NCBI RefSeq assembly: GCF_003611465.1 | Contig: NZ_RAXV01000012.1 | Coordinates: forward strand, 1 to 64,000 | Length of the DNA: 64,000 nt | Origin: Acinetobacter tianfuensis | GTDB taxonomy: Bacteria; Pseudomonadota; Gammaproteobacteria; Pseudomonadales; Moraxellaceae | Reading direction: 5' to 3' | Shown: positions 1 to 7,572 of the stretch, in pieces | How positions within the stretch are numbered: the first letter of the stretch is position 1 | Layout of the letters: the number at the start of each line of letters is the position of its first letter | Notes under the pieces: generated by a model | Told to the model about the DNA's origin: nothing | The model's database searches: none | Seen by the model: the letters and a program-made list of their open reading frames with translations, nothing else | Translations under genes and position numbers: made by a program

Positions 1-247
1 TACAATTTATGGCTTAGGCGCAGGTGTATGGTCGCGTTCAGCACATACCTCTTACCGTGCAGGCCGCGCAATTCAGGCAGGCCGCGTATGGACCAACTGC
101 TATCACATCTACCCAGCACATGCGGCATTCGGCGGCTATAAAAAATCAGGTATTGGCCGTGAAAACCACAAAATGATGCTCGACCATTATCAGCAGACCA
201 AAAACCTGCTGGTCAGTTATTCAACGAAAGCCATGGGTTTCTTCTAA
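1..247 (+). CDS. Aldehyde dehydrogenase, C-terminal end (partial)
   Basis: The window opens inside a plus-strand reading frame (first full codon at base 2) that ends at TAA 245-247, giving the last 81 residues. They contain [20 protein letters not shown] and SGIGRE, the C-terminal signature of NAD-dependent aldehyde dehydrogenases, closest by eye to the ExaC/AcoD acetaldehyde dehydrogenase type. The catalytic Cys and NAD-binding parts lie outside the window, so substrate cannot be judged. A strong hairpin terminator follows directly. Confidence 0.85.
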   Translation, partial: TIYGLGAGVWSRSAHTSYRAGRAIQAGRVWTNCYHIYPAHAAFGGYKKSGIGRENHKMMLDHYQQTKNLLVSYSTKAMGFF

Positions 248-260
248 AGCCTGCATATGA

Positions 261-290
261 AAAAAGCGAACTCAGGTTCGCTTTTTTTAT
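261..290 (+). terminator. Rho-independent terminator after the aldehyde dehydrogenase
   Basis: Arms 261-271 and 276-286 (AAAAAGCGAAC / GTTCGCTTTTT) pair perfectly over 11 bp around the loop TCAG and continue into T-rich sequence. The A-run on the left arm means it could also end transcription of the converging minus-strand gene. Confidence 0.85.
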
Positions 291-314
291 CTCTCAGCAG
301 CACCCGCTGAACAA

Positions 315-926
315 TCATGCATTATGCAACGCCGCCTCTACAAAGTGCAGGTGATCCACTCCCCAGAAAAGCTCATTCCCTACAAACCAGCTGGGTGCAC
401 CAAACACACCGCGCTCAACTGCTTCCTCAGTCACCTCTTTAAGTGCAGCTTTCACCTTGTCGTCATCTAGCCATGCTTGAACTTGTGAGGCTTCAAGGCC
501 TATATCCTGAATCAGCTGCATCAGCACCTGCAGATCATTGAGATTACGCGGCTGCCCAAACATAGCATCAAAAATGCCTGCTGCAGTTTTTAAAAAATGT
601 TCAGGCTGATAAAGCTGAACAGCAGTCAGCAGCCGCATCAATTGCAAGGTATTGATTGGAAAATGCGGATTCATTTGCACAGGTATTTGCCATAATTTAG
701 ACCAGCGCTGCAAATCCATCATGGAATAACGCGCTTTGGCGGGAACAGTCATAGGACTGCTGTTGCCCGTCGCTTTAAATACCCCGCCCAGCAGCAAAGG
801 CTTCCATATAATAGCTGCCTGATACTGCGCTGCAATCTGCTGAATACGGTAAAAACCGATATAGCTGTAGGGACTGCCCACATCAAAATAAAATTCTATT
901 TGTTTCAATGACTCATCCTTTTTCAT
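315..926 (-). CDS. 2-hydroxychromene-2-carboxylate isomerase family protein (DsbA/GST-kappa fold)
   Basis: A thioredoxin-fold protein of the HCCA isomerase family, which uses glutathione to isomerise hydroxychromene carboxylates in naphthalene-type catabolism; many members have unknown substrates. The N-terminus has FDVGSPYSYIG with the Ser-Pro active-site position of the family, and near the C-terminus GVFGAPSWFVG holds the cis-Pro loop and then ELFWG. About 203 residues, normal for the family. The frame can extend to a TTG at 938, but the ATG at 926 gives a normal N-terminus (MKKDES). It lies 12 bases after the SDR gene stop, so the two are probably one operon. A true naphthalene pathway is not indicated by neighbours; a general glutathione-dependent isomerase or oxidoreductase is equally possible. 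Confidence 0.8.
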   Translation of the reverse strand: MKKDESLKQIEFYFDVGSPYSYIGFYRIQQIAAQYQAAIIWKPLLLGGVFKATGNSSPMTVPAKARYSMMDLQRWSKLWQIPVQMNPHFPINTLQLMRLLTAVQLYQPEHFLKTAAGIFDAMFGQPRNLNDLQVLMQLIQDIGLEASQVQAWLDDDKVKAALKEVTEEAVERGVFGAPSWFVGNELFWGVDHLHFVEAALHNA

Positions 927-938
927 TTCGTTATTCAA

Positions 939-1679
939 TTACCAGCGTTCCATCCACGGCCTTAAATCCAGCTCATGCGTCCAAGCATCTCTGGGCTGGT
1001 GTGCCAAATGCCAATAATTTTCAGCAATATGTGCAGGGTTTAAAATGCCGTCCTGCTCTTTTTTAGCATATAAGTCTGGAAAAGTTTCTTGAATAAAGTC
1101 AGTATCAATTGCGCCGTCTACCACCACATGCGCCACATGAATATTGTTTGGGCCCAGCTCCCGCGCCATACTTTGCGCCAAAGCCCGCAACGCATGTTTT
1201 GCCCCTGCAAAGGCCGCAAAATGCGAGGCGCCACGCAGCCCAGCCGTTGCACCCGTAAAAATAATGGTGCCGCGCTCACGGCTTACCATACGCTTGGCTG
1301 CTTCACGGCCTGTCAAAAATGCGCTAAAGCAGGCCATTTCCCAAATTTTAAAATATTTGCGCGCAGTTTCATCCAAAATACTGCAAGGCACATTTGCACC
1401 AATATTAAAGACCAGCACTTCAATTGGACCAATCTTAGCTTCAATATGTTCCATCAGCTCAATAACTTGCTCTTCTTTACGCGCATCCGAAGCAAAACCG
1501 TAAGCCTGCCCGCCCTGCTGCTGAATTTCCTTAATCAGCGGCTGCATTTTTTCTGCATTGCGCCGCGTCATACAGGCAATATAGCCTCCCCGCGCAAACC
1601 GTTTGGCGATCTCACCGCCTGTTGAATCACCAGCACCTATCACTAATGCTACTTTCACCCGCTCTTCCTGCTGCGCCAT
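939..1679 (-). CDS. Atypical SDR-family protein lacking the catalytic tyrosine
   Basis: Short-chain dehydrogenase/reductase of 246 residues with an N-terminal nucleotide-binding loop (VIGAGDSTGGEIAKRFA) and NIGAN after the fourth strand. The loop is not the canonical TGxxxGxG. At the active site the usual YxxxK reads FAGAK (in HFAAFAGAKHAL), so Tyr is replaced by Phe while Lys stays, and the preceding Ser region is TGATAG. This fits the known atypical classical-SDR subgroup without a full tetrad, so it may bind NAD(P) with altered chemistry. It is first in a probable two-gene operon with the isomerase and divergent from a TetR regulator. Confidence 0.8.
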   Translation of the reverse strand: MAQQEERVKVALVIGAGDSTGGEIAKRFARGGYIACMTRRNAEKMQPLIKEIQQQGGQAYGFASDARKEEQVIELMEHIEAKIGPIEVLVFNIGANVPCSILDETARKYFKIWEMACFSAFLTGREAAKRMVSRERGTIIFTGATAGLRGASHFAAFAGAKHALRALAQSMARELGPNNIHVAHVVVDGAIDTDFIQETFPDLYAKKEQDGILNPAHIAENYWHLAHQPRDAWTHELDLRPWMERW

Positions 1680-1714
1680 ACATCACATCCTTTTTTATCT
1701 TTATGCCCATAAGA

Positions 1715-1735
1715 TAACGGTCGTTACTATAACGA
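1715..1735. promoter_or_regulatory. Candidate TetR-type operator in the divergent region
   Basis: Between the SDR gene and the TetR gene, TAACG (1715-1719) and CGTTA (1722-1726) form a palindrome with a two-base centre, and a further TAACGA half-site follows at 1730-1735. Position and symmetry fit an operator for the adjacent TetR protein controlling both directions. No binding evidence; inferred from arrangement. Confidence 0.45.
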
Positions 1736-1788
1736 ATACTATGTTATGCTCAAATTATCGTCAATCTTATTTTTTTAGGGCCATGCCC

Positions 1789-2358
1789 ATGCGCTATAAA
1801 CCCGAATACAAACCGCAAAAACGCCTAGAGCTGCTCAGCATTACAGGGCAAATAGCGAAAAAAAATGGCTTTGCTGCAACAGGTGTAGACGGCTTTATGC
1901 AAGCTGCCGGCGTGACCAGCGGGACATTCTATTCACATTTTTCATCTAAGCAGGATTTACTCAAAGCACTGGTTGAATATGAACTGCAGCAAAGTTTCAA
2001 CATGTGGCAAAGCAACCCGCATGACAATGCGAAAGACTGGATTAATTTTGAATTGGAACGTTATTTAAGCTCGTCACACCTTGAACATCCAGAGCAAGGA
2101 TGTGTCTTGCCTGCCTTAGCTTCTGAAGTTGCCCGTGCAGATGACTGTATTAAGCAGACTTATGAAAAAGAGTTACTGCGCGGTCATGCTTTATTTACTC
2201 AGCATTTAGGCTGTGAAAATAAAGCTTGGGCCATGATATGCCAGCTGGTTGGCGCGATTTCAATCTCCCGCGCCATACATGAGCCAGCTTTACAAAAAAG
2301 CATTTTAGAAGCCAATAAAATGCTCCTTCAATCTTATTTAGACCCTGCTGCAGCATAA
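1789..2358 (+). CDS. TetR/AcrR-family transcriptional regulator
   Basis: A 189-residue regulator. The N-terminal helix-turn-helix (residues about 10-55) contains KNGFAATGVDGFMQAAGV and TSGTFYSHFSSKQDLL, typical of TetR DNA-binding domains. The C-terminal ligand domain contains GCVLPALASEVARAD, as in NemR/AcuR-like members. The frame is open upstream to 1603, but the ATG at 1789 has TTAGGG at 1775-1780 at good spacing and yields a normal TetR length; ATG 1783 is the alternative. Being divergent from the SDR/isomerase pair, it likely represses that pair and itself. Confidence 0.85.
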   Translation: MRYKPEYKPQKRLELLSITGQIAKKNGFAATGVDGFMQAAGVTSGTFYSHFSSKQDLLKALVEYELQQSFNMWQSNPHDNAKDWINFELERYLSSSHLEHPEQGCVLPALASEVARADDCIKQTYEKELLRGHALFTQHLGCENKAWAMICQLVGAISISRAIHEPALQKSILEANKMLLQSYLDPAAA

Positions 2359-2678
2359 AACCAGAACATTTTCTTTCAGTGATTCATACGGTTATTGCTG
2401 CATTTCACTTAAACTCAGCATGCTGGCGCTGAGCTTGAATGATGCAAAAACCAGATAAGGTTAAACATTTTTATGCTTTTCAATCGTTTAAAGATTGCGC
2501 GTATTCGCCTTTATTTCAAATAAAGTTGACTTTAAATGTCTGGCTGGACTGTGTATAACAATGAACCGCATAGGGAAAGTAATAAGCATAGGCAAAACAC
2601 GTAAAAAAACGTTAGACTATGCAGCAATCAATACAAGTTTAGTGTCTTCACAGAAGACTAAAAAGAAGGTGAAGGCTG
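2359..2678. other. Intergenic region upstream of ribB, no gene seen
   Basis: About 320 bases without a convincing gene. There is a hairpin CTCAGC...GCTGAG near 2416-2435 without a T-run, a possible sigma-70 promoter (TTTAAA 2531-2536, 17-base spacer, TATAAC 2554-2559), and a small inverted repeat GTCTTC/GAAGAC (2644-2649/2653-2658) just before the ribB ribosome-binding site. I looked for conserved FMN-riboswitch sequence and did not find it. Confidence 0.5.
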
Positions 2679-3794
2679 ATGCCGCTCAATACAGTTGAAG
2701 AGCTCGTAGCAGATATCCGTGCTGGTAAAATGGTTATCCTTATGGATGACGAAGACCGTGAAAATGAAGGTGATTTAGTTATCGCTGCCACGCATGTCCG
2801 TGCAGAAGATATTAACTTTATGATTACCCATGCCCGCGGTTTAGTTTGCTTGACCTTAAGCCGAGACCGCTGCCAGCAGCTGAATCTGCCTTTAATGGTC
2901 GATGCCAACGGCGCACAGCACGGCACAAACTTCACGCTTTCTATTGAAGCCGCTGAAGGCATTTCTACAGGCATTTCACCGGCTGAACGCGCGCATACCA
3001 TTCAAACCGCTGTAGCGGCGCATGCGAAACCGGCTGATATTGTGCAGCCAGGCCATATCTTCCCGCTGATGGCGCAGCCGGGCGGTGTACTGCACCGTGC
3101 AGGCCATACGGAAGCAGGCTGTGACTTGTCTCGCCTAGCAGGCTTAGAGCCAGCGTCGGTCATTTGCGAAATCATCAATGAAGACGGCACGATGGCGCGC
3201 CGCCCGGATTTAGAGGTTTTTGCTGAAAAACATGACCTGAAAATCGGTACCATTGCAGACCTGATTCACTACCGCATGACCAACGAACAAACCGTTGAGC
3301 GTTTGGATCAGCAAACCTTAGATACCGAATACGGCACATTTGAATTATTCCGTTACCGTGAGCTTGGCAATCCGGATATTCATTTAGCGCTGGTAAAAGG
3401 CCAGCCCAAAGACGGCGTAACAACTGTGCGCGTACATGGTTTCAGCCCAGCCCGCGATTTGTTAAAAATTAACAAAAAAGACGGTGAGCCAGTATGGAAT
3501 TTAGATAAAGCGCTGAAAGAAATCGCCAGCAGTGACCGCGGTGTTTTAGTGTGGATCGGTCAGCGCCATTTACAAGACTTAGGTCCAGCGCTAGCAAATC
3601 TCACTGCGCCAAAACCAGCCAAATCGAATGCTGCGCTTTCTCAGCAGTATCAAACGATTGGTGTGGGCGCTCAAATTCTGCGTGATTTAGGTGTAGAAAA
3701 AATGAAGCTGCTTAGCTCTCCATTACGTTTCAATGCACTATCAGGCTTTAACTTAGAAGTGGTGGAATACATCACCGCAAATCAAACATCTTAA
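2679..3794 (+). CDS. ribB: 3,4-dihydroxy-2-butanone-4-phosphate synthase with degenerate GTP cyclohydrolase II-like domain
   Basis: Makes 3,4-dihydroxy-2-butanone 4-phosphate from ribulose 5-phosphate for riboflavin. Residues 1-200 carry the DHBP synthase motifs DDEDRENEGDLV, HARGLVCL and GHTEAGCDLSRLAGL. Residues about 205-371 align with GTP cyclohydrolase II (VKGQPKDGVTTVRVH, IGVGAQILRDLGV) but lack the zinc cysteines and the CxCxxQL region, so this half should not hydrolyse GTP. Such RibB-plus-degenerate-RibA proteins (RibBX type) are known; a separate ribA should exist elsewhere. RBS AAGGTGAAGG precedes the ATG. First gene of a riboflavin/nusB/thiL/pgpA run. Confidence 0.92.
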   Translation: MPLNTVEELVADIRAGKMVILMDDEDRENEGDLVIAATHVRAEDINFMITHARGLVCLTLSRDRCQQLNLPLMVDANGAQHGTNFTLSIEAAEGISTGISPAERAHTIQTAVAAHAKPADIVQPGHIFPLMAQPGGVLHRAGHTEAGCDLSRLAGLEPASVICEIINEDGTMARRPDLEVFAEKHDLKIGTIADLIHYRMTNEQTVERLDQQTLDTEYGTFELFRYRELGNPDIHLALVKGQPKDGVTTVRVHGFSPARDLLKINKKDGEPVWNLDKALKEIASSDRGVLVWIGQRHLQDLGPALANLTAPKPAKSNAALSQQYQTIGVGAQILRDLGVEKMKLLSSPLRFNALSGFNLEVVEYITANQTS

Positions 3795-3812
3795 GAAATT
3801 ATCGAGGTTACT

Positions 3813-4283
3813 ATGGCAGTTCACCGCATTGAAGGCATGTTAAATCTCGCAAACGAAGACCGTTATGCGATTTTAGTTGGCCGTTTTAACAGCTTTGTTG
3901 TTGAACATCTGCTGGATGGCGCAATTGATACATTGAAACGTCATGGCGTATCAGAGGATAATATCACTGTTGTTCATGCACCAGGCGCATGGGAACTTCC
4001 AGTTGTTGCGAAAAAATTAGCGGCAACTGAACGTTTTGACGCTATCATTGCACTTGGCGCGGTTATCCGCGGCAGCACACCTCATTTTGATTTCGTGGCT
4101 GGCGAATGCGCCAAAGGTTTAGGTGTTGTTGGCCTAGATACTGGCTTGCCAGTGATCAATGGTGTATTGACTACGGACAGTATTGAACAAGCGATTGAAC
4201 GCTCTGGAACAAAAGCAGGCAATAAAGGCAGCGAAGCTGCATTGACTGCAATTGAAATGGTTAACTTGTTAAAGGCTATTTAA
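3813..4283 (+). CDS. ribH: 6,7-dimethyl-8-ribityllumazine synthase
   Basis: Condenses the RibB product with 5-amino-6-ribitylaminouracil to give lumazine, the penultimate riboflavin step. The 156-residue length is normal. Visible motifs: [12 protein letters not shown] near the start, [29 protein letters not shown] with the catalytic-region His, and [11 protein letters not shown](IE)R. It starts 18 bases after ribB with an AGGTTACT-like RBS (GAGG at 3804-3807), consistent with co-transcription. Confidence 0.96.
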   Translation: MAVHRIEGMLNLANEDRYAILVGRFNSFVVEHLLDGAIDTLKRHGVSEDNITVVHAPGAWELPVVAKKLAATERFDAIIALGAVIRGSTPHFDFVAGECAKGLGVVGLDTGLPVINGVLTTDSIEQAIERSGTKAGNKGSEAALTAIEMVNLLKAI

Positions 4284-4287
4284 CGCT

Positions 4288-4737
4288 ATGTCGCAAACAC
4301 TTCAAGCAACTTATGCAGCGAAACGCAAAGCTCGCCGTTTTGCTGTACAAGGAATTTATGAATGGCAGATGAGCCACAATCCTGTGCATGAAATTGAAGC
4401 GCGCACCCGTGCTGAAAATGCAATGCATAAAGTGGATCTAAGCTATTATCATGAATTGTTGACTCAAGTGGTTGCCAATCATGAAGCATTGGATGCGCTC
4501 TTAATCCCTGTACTCGACCGTGAACTCAGCGCTTTAGACGGCGTAGAGCTTGCGACACTTCGTCTTGGCGCGTATGAATTGAAAGAACACATTGAAATTC
4601 CATACCGTGTTGTTTTAGATGAAGCAATCGAACTGGCTAAACATTTTGGCGGTGCAGACAGCCATAAATACATCAATGGTGTATTAGACCGTTTAGCGAC
4701 AACTTTACGTGCAGCAGAAAAACAGCAAGCAAAGTAA
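4288..4737 (+). CDS. nusB: Transcription antitermination factor NusB
   Basis: RNA-binding antitermination factor that works with NusE/NusA, chiefly on rRNA operons. The 149-residue all-helical protein has the N-terminal [13 protein letters not shown] motif and the C-terminal [25 protein letters not shown] followed by KYINGVLD, both typical of NusB. It begins four bases after ribH. The ribH-nusB-thiL-pgpA order is widespread in gammaproteobacteria. Confidence 0.96.
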   Translation: MSQTLQATYAAKRKARRFAVQGIYEWQMSHNPVHEIEARTRAENAMHKVDLSYYHELLTQVVANHEALDALLIPVLDRELSALDGVELATLRLGAYELKEHIEIPYRVVLDEAIELAKHFGGADSHKYINGVLDRLATTLRAAEKQQAK

Positions 4738-4757
4738 TTTTTGCTTCGATTGACTGT

Positions 4758-5675
4758 ATGGCTGAGTTCTCAATTATCGACACCTATTTTAATCGAAAGA
4801 ATCAACATTCTGTCGATCTAGGGGTCGGTGACGACTCAGCCTTGCTCACTCCCCCGCCACAGCAGCAATTGGTCATCTGCGCCGATACATCTGTTGCTGG
4901 AAGGCACTTTCCTCTCGATACCCCCCCGCATGCCATTGGCTGGAAAACTGTTGCCGTCAATTTATCTGACATTGCTGCAATGGGCGCGAAACCGCACAGC
5001 ATTTTATTGGCTTTGAGCTTAGACCAAATTGATCATGATTGGCTGAAGGCATTCAGTCAGGGCCTATACGACTGCTGTGATCAATTTGGTGTAAGCCTAA
5101 TCGGCGGCGATACAACGCAAAGCCCGCATTTAACCATTACCGTCACAGCTTTAGGCTGGATTGAAACTGGTCTGGCTGTGACCCGCTCAGGCGCGCAAAT
5201 AGATGATTTAATTTGCGTCAGCGGCACCATCGGCGATGCGGCCTTTGCCTTGCAGCATCTCGGCCATCCGCTGCAACAGCGCCTGGACTATCCAACGCCG
5301 CGCTGCGCCTTAGGCGCACAGCTGAAAGGCTTGGCATCCAGTATGATTGACGTATCTGACGGCCTTGCGCAAGATTTAGGACATATTCTGAACGCTTCGG
5401 GTAAAGGCGCTGTTCTGCATGTCGATGCGCTGCCGCTCAGTCCAGCGCTGCAAAAACTTTCAGATCAAGAAAAATATCAATATGCGCTCGCTGGTGGCGA
5501 TGACTATGAATTATGCTTTACAATCAGCCAGCAGCATTATGAGCAGCTTTTACAGCAAAAAACAGATACAAATTTTACAATTATTGGCAAAATTACCCAG
5601 AACTTGGGATTAACTTTTTTAAAGAATGGCGTAGATTATTCCGTTCAATTTCATGGATATCAGCACTTTGCATAA
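4758..5675 (+). CDS. thiL: Thiamine-monophosphate kinase
   Basis: Phosphorylates thiamine monophosphate to the active cofactor thiamine pyrophosphate. PurM-like ATP-binding fold of 305 residues with GVGDDSALL, DTSVAGRHF, NLSDIAAMGAKP, LIGGDTTQS, MIDVSDGLAQDL and LAGGDDYELCF, which supply the Mg-ATP aspartates. It overlaps the pgpA start by 23 bases, so translation is probably coupled. Confidence 0.95.
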   Translation: MAEFSIIDTYFNRKNQHSVDLGVGDDSALLTPPPQQQLVICADTSVAGRHFPLDTPPHAIGWKTVAVNLSDIAAMGAKPHSILLALSLDQIDHDWLKAFSQGLYDCCDQFGVSLIGGDTTQSPHLTITVTALGWIETGLAVTRSGAQIDDLICVSGTIGDAAFALQHLGHPLQQRLDYPTPRCALGAQLKGLASSMIDVSDGLAQDLGHILNASGKGAVLHVDALPLSPALQKLSDQEKYQYALAGGDDYELCFTISQQHYEQLLQQKTDTNFTIIGKITQNLGLTFLKNGVDYSVQFHGYQHFA

Positions 5676-6174
5676 ACCAGAAATCAACTTTAAGCAGATG
5701 AGCCTCTTTGAACGCTCCATTGTGTTTTGCGGCGTAGGTTTTGGCTCAGGCCTAGCACCCAAAGCGCCGGGCACATTTGGTTCAGCATTTGCTTTATTGT
5801 TTGTCCCGATCTGGCTTGCAATTGGCTTATCCAACACCATTATTGCTATTGTATTTATGTCTCTGATTGGCATCTATATTTGCGGTAAAACCGCACAGGT
5901 GATGGGGGTACATGATGATGGACGCATTGTTTGGGATGAGTTCGCCGGCCAATCCATCACATTTGTTCCAGTTTTATATCTTGGTCAAATGAATTGGCTG
6001 TGGCTGATTATTGGCTTTGCTTTATTCCGTTTATTTGATGTTTGGAAACCTTGGCCAATTCGTGCCATTGACCGCAGTGTAGATGGCGGTTTCGGCATTA
6101 TGCTGGACGACATTATTGCAGGCTTATGGGCTGCGCTGTGCATTTATTTTTATTTTTATTTTATTTCTATGTGA
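5653..6174 (+). CDS. pgpA: Phosphatidylglycerophosphatase A
   Basis: Inner-membrane phosphatase that removes phosphate from phosphatidylglycerol phosphate in phospholipid synthesis. 173 residues. GFGSGLAPKAPGTFGS near residue 33, HDDGRIVWDEFAGQ in the middle and DRSVDGGFGIMLDDIIAGL near the end are the three conserved blocks of PgpA, separated by hydrophobic segments. The ATG lies inside the end of thiL, matching the usual thiL-pgpA coupling. Confidence 0.93.
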   Translation: MDISTLHKPEINFKQMSLFERSIVFCGVGFGSGLAPKAPGTFGSAFALLFVPIWLAIGLSNTIIAIVFMSLIGIYICGKTAQVMGVHDDGRIVWDEFAGQSITFVPVLYLGQMNWLWLIIGFALFRLFDVWKPWPIRAIDRSVDGGFGIMLDDIIAGLWAALCIYFYFYFISM

Positions 6175-6195
6175 TAGATACTTTTAGGATCAAAC

Positions 6196-7560
6196 ATGTC
6201 TACTAGCGTTATCATTTTAGCTGCAGGTAAAGGAACCCGTATGCGTTCCAGCTTGCCGAAAGTACTGCAACCCTTAGCTGGCCGCCCGCTGCTTGGACAT
6301 GTTATTGAAACGGCAAAAAAACTCCACGCCAATAATATTATTACAATTTATGGACATGGCGGCCATTTGGTTCAAAGTGCATTTGCCCATGAAAAGGTTC
6401 AATGGGTGGAACAGGCCGAACAGCTGGGTACAGGTCATGCAGTCAAAGTAACACTGCCAGTTTTGCCTCAAACAGGCCAATCGTTAATCTTATCTGGTGA
6501 CGTGCCTTGCATCAGCCAAGATACCTTGCAAAAGCTGCTTGATGCTTCAGCAAATACTGGCATTGGCCTAGTCACGCTAACGCTGCCTGATGCATCTGGC
6601 TACGGCCGTATTGTCCGTAAAAATGGGCAAATTCAAGCGATTGTTGAACATAAAGATGCATCTGATACACAGCGTCAAATCAAAGAAATCAACACTGGCA
6701 TTTATTGTGTCAGCAATGCCAAATTACATGAATGGCTGCCGAAATTATCAAATGATAATGCTCAAGGCGAATATTACCTGACAGATATTGTCGCAATGGC
6801 CATTGCAGACGGTTTGCAAGTGTCATCTGTAGAGCCTGAACGCGCTTTTGAAGTCGAAGGCGTCAATGACCGCGTTCAGCTGGCCGCTTTAGAACGCGAG
6901 TATCAAGCTGACCAAGCTAAAAAGCTGATGCAGCAAGGCGTCCATCTGATTGATCCTAGCCGCTTTGATTTACGCGGCAAGCTCACTGTCGGCAATGATG
7001 TACGCATTGACATCAATGTCATTATTGAAGGTGAGGTTGAGCTTGGCGACCATGTTGAAATTGGCGCAGGCTGTGTGATTAAAAACACTAAAATAGCGTC
7101 TGGTACTAAAGTGCAGCCATATAGCGTTTTTGACAGCGCAATTGTCGGTGAAGATGCCCAAATTGGCCCATTCGCCCGTTTGCGTCCAGGTGCAAAACTG
7201 GCCAATGAAGTGCATATCGGCAACTTCGTTGAAGTCAAAAACACCAGCATTGGCCTTGGCTCTAAAGCCAATCACTTTACTTATTTAGGTGATGCCGAAG
7301 TTGGTGCAGGCTCAAATATTGGCGCAGGTACAATTACGTGCAATTACGATGGCGCAAACAAATTTAAAACAACTATTGGCGATGCAGCCTTTATTGGTTC
7401 GAACAGCTCTTTAGTTGCCCCTGTCACTATTGGCAATGGCGCAACGGTAGGTGCTGGTTCAGTGATTACACGCGATGTTGCAGACTATAGCTTAGCAGTA
7501 GAACGTTCTAAGCAGTTTGCCAAAGAAAACTATCCGCGTCCGCAAAAGATTAAGAAATAA
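6196..7560 (+). CDS. glmU: Bifunctional GlmU: GlcN-1-P acetyltransferase / GlcNAc-1-P uridyltransferase
   Basis: Makes UDP-GlcNAc, the precursor for peptidoglycan, LPS and the capsule amino sugars made downstream in this window. The N-terminal pyrophosphorylase half (1-230) has [24 protein letters not shown] and SGDVP; the C-terminal half (about 250-454) is a left-handed beta-helix of hexapeptide repeats ending in [17 protein letters not shown]. 454 residues, normal. The AGGATC before the ATG at 6196 is a fair RBS. It precedes glmS by 12 bases. Confidence 0.97.
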   Translation: MSTSVIILAAGKGTRMRSSLPKVLQPLAGRPLLGHVIETAKKLHANNIITIYGHGGHLVQSAFAHEKVQWVEQAEQLGTGHAVKVTLPVLPQTGQSLILSGDVPCISQDTLQKLLDASANTGIGLVTLTLPDASGYGRIVRKNGQIQAIVEHKDASDTQRQIKEINTGIYCVSNAKLHEWLPKLSNDNAQGEYYLTDIVAMAIADGLQVSSVEPERAFEVEGVNDRVQLAALEREYQADQAKKLMQQGVHLIDPSRFDLRGKLTVGNDVRIDINVIIEGEVELGDHVEIGAGCVIKNTKIASGTKVQPYSVFDSAIVGEDAQIGPFARLRPGAKLANEVHIGNFVEVKNTSIGLGSKANHFTYLGDAEVGAGSNIGAGTITCNYDGANKFKTTIGDAAFIGSNSSLVAPVTIGNGATVGAGSVITRDVADYSLAVERSKQFAKENYPRPQKIKK

Positions 7561-7572
7561 GAGGGTTTACAT

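Noticed and set aside
1603..1788. N-terminal extension of the TetR frame
   Set aside because: The upstream part overlaps the SDR gene start and the operator region; no RBS and the protein is not TetR-like before MRYKPEY.
2416..2435. Hairpin CTCAGC...GCTGAG as a terminator of tetR
   Set aside because: No T-run follows; the stem is short with mismatches in the loop region.
2359..2678. FMN riboswitch before ribB
   Set aside because: None of the conserved RFN-element sequence is visible in this stretch.
2495..2698. 67-residue plus-strand frame before ribB
   Set aside because: It covers the probable ribB promoter and RBS and runs into ribB in another frame; no recognisable protein features.
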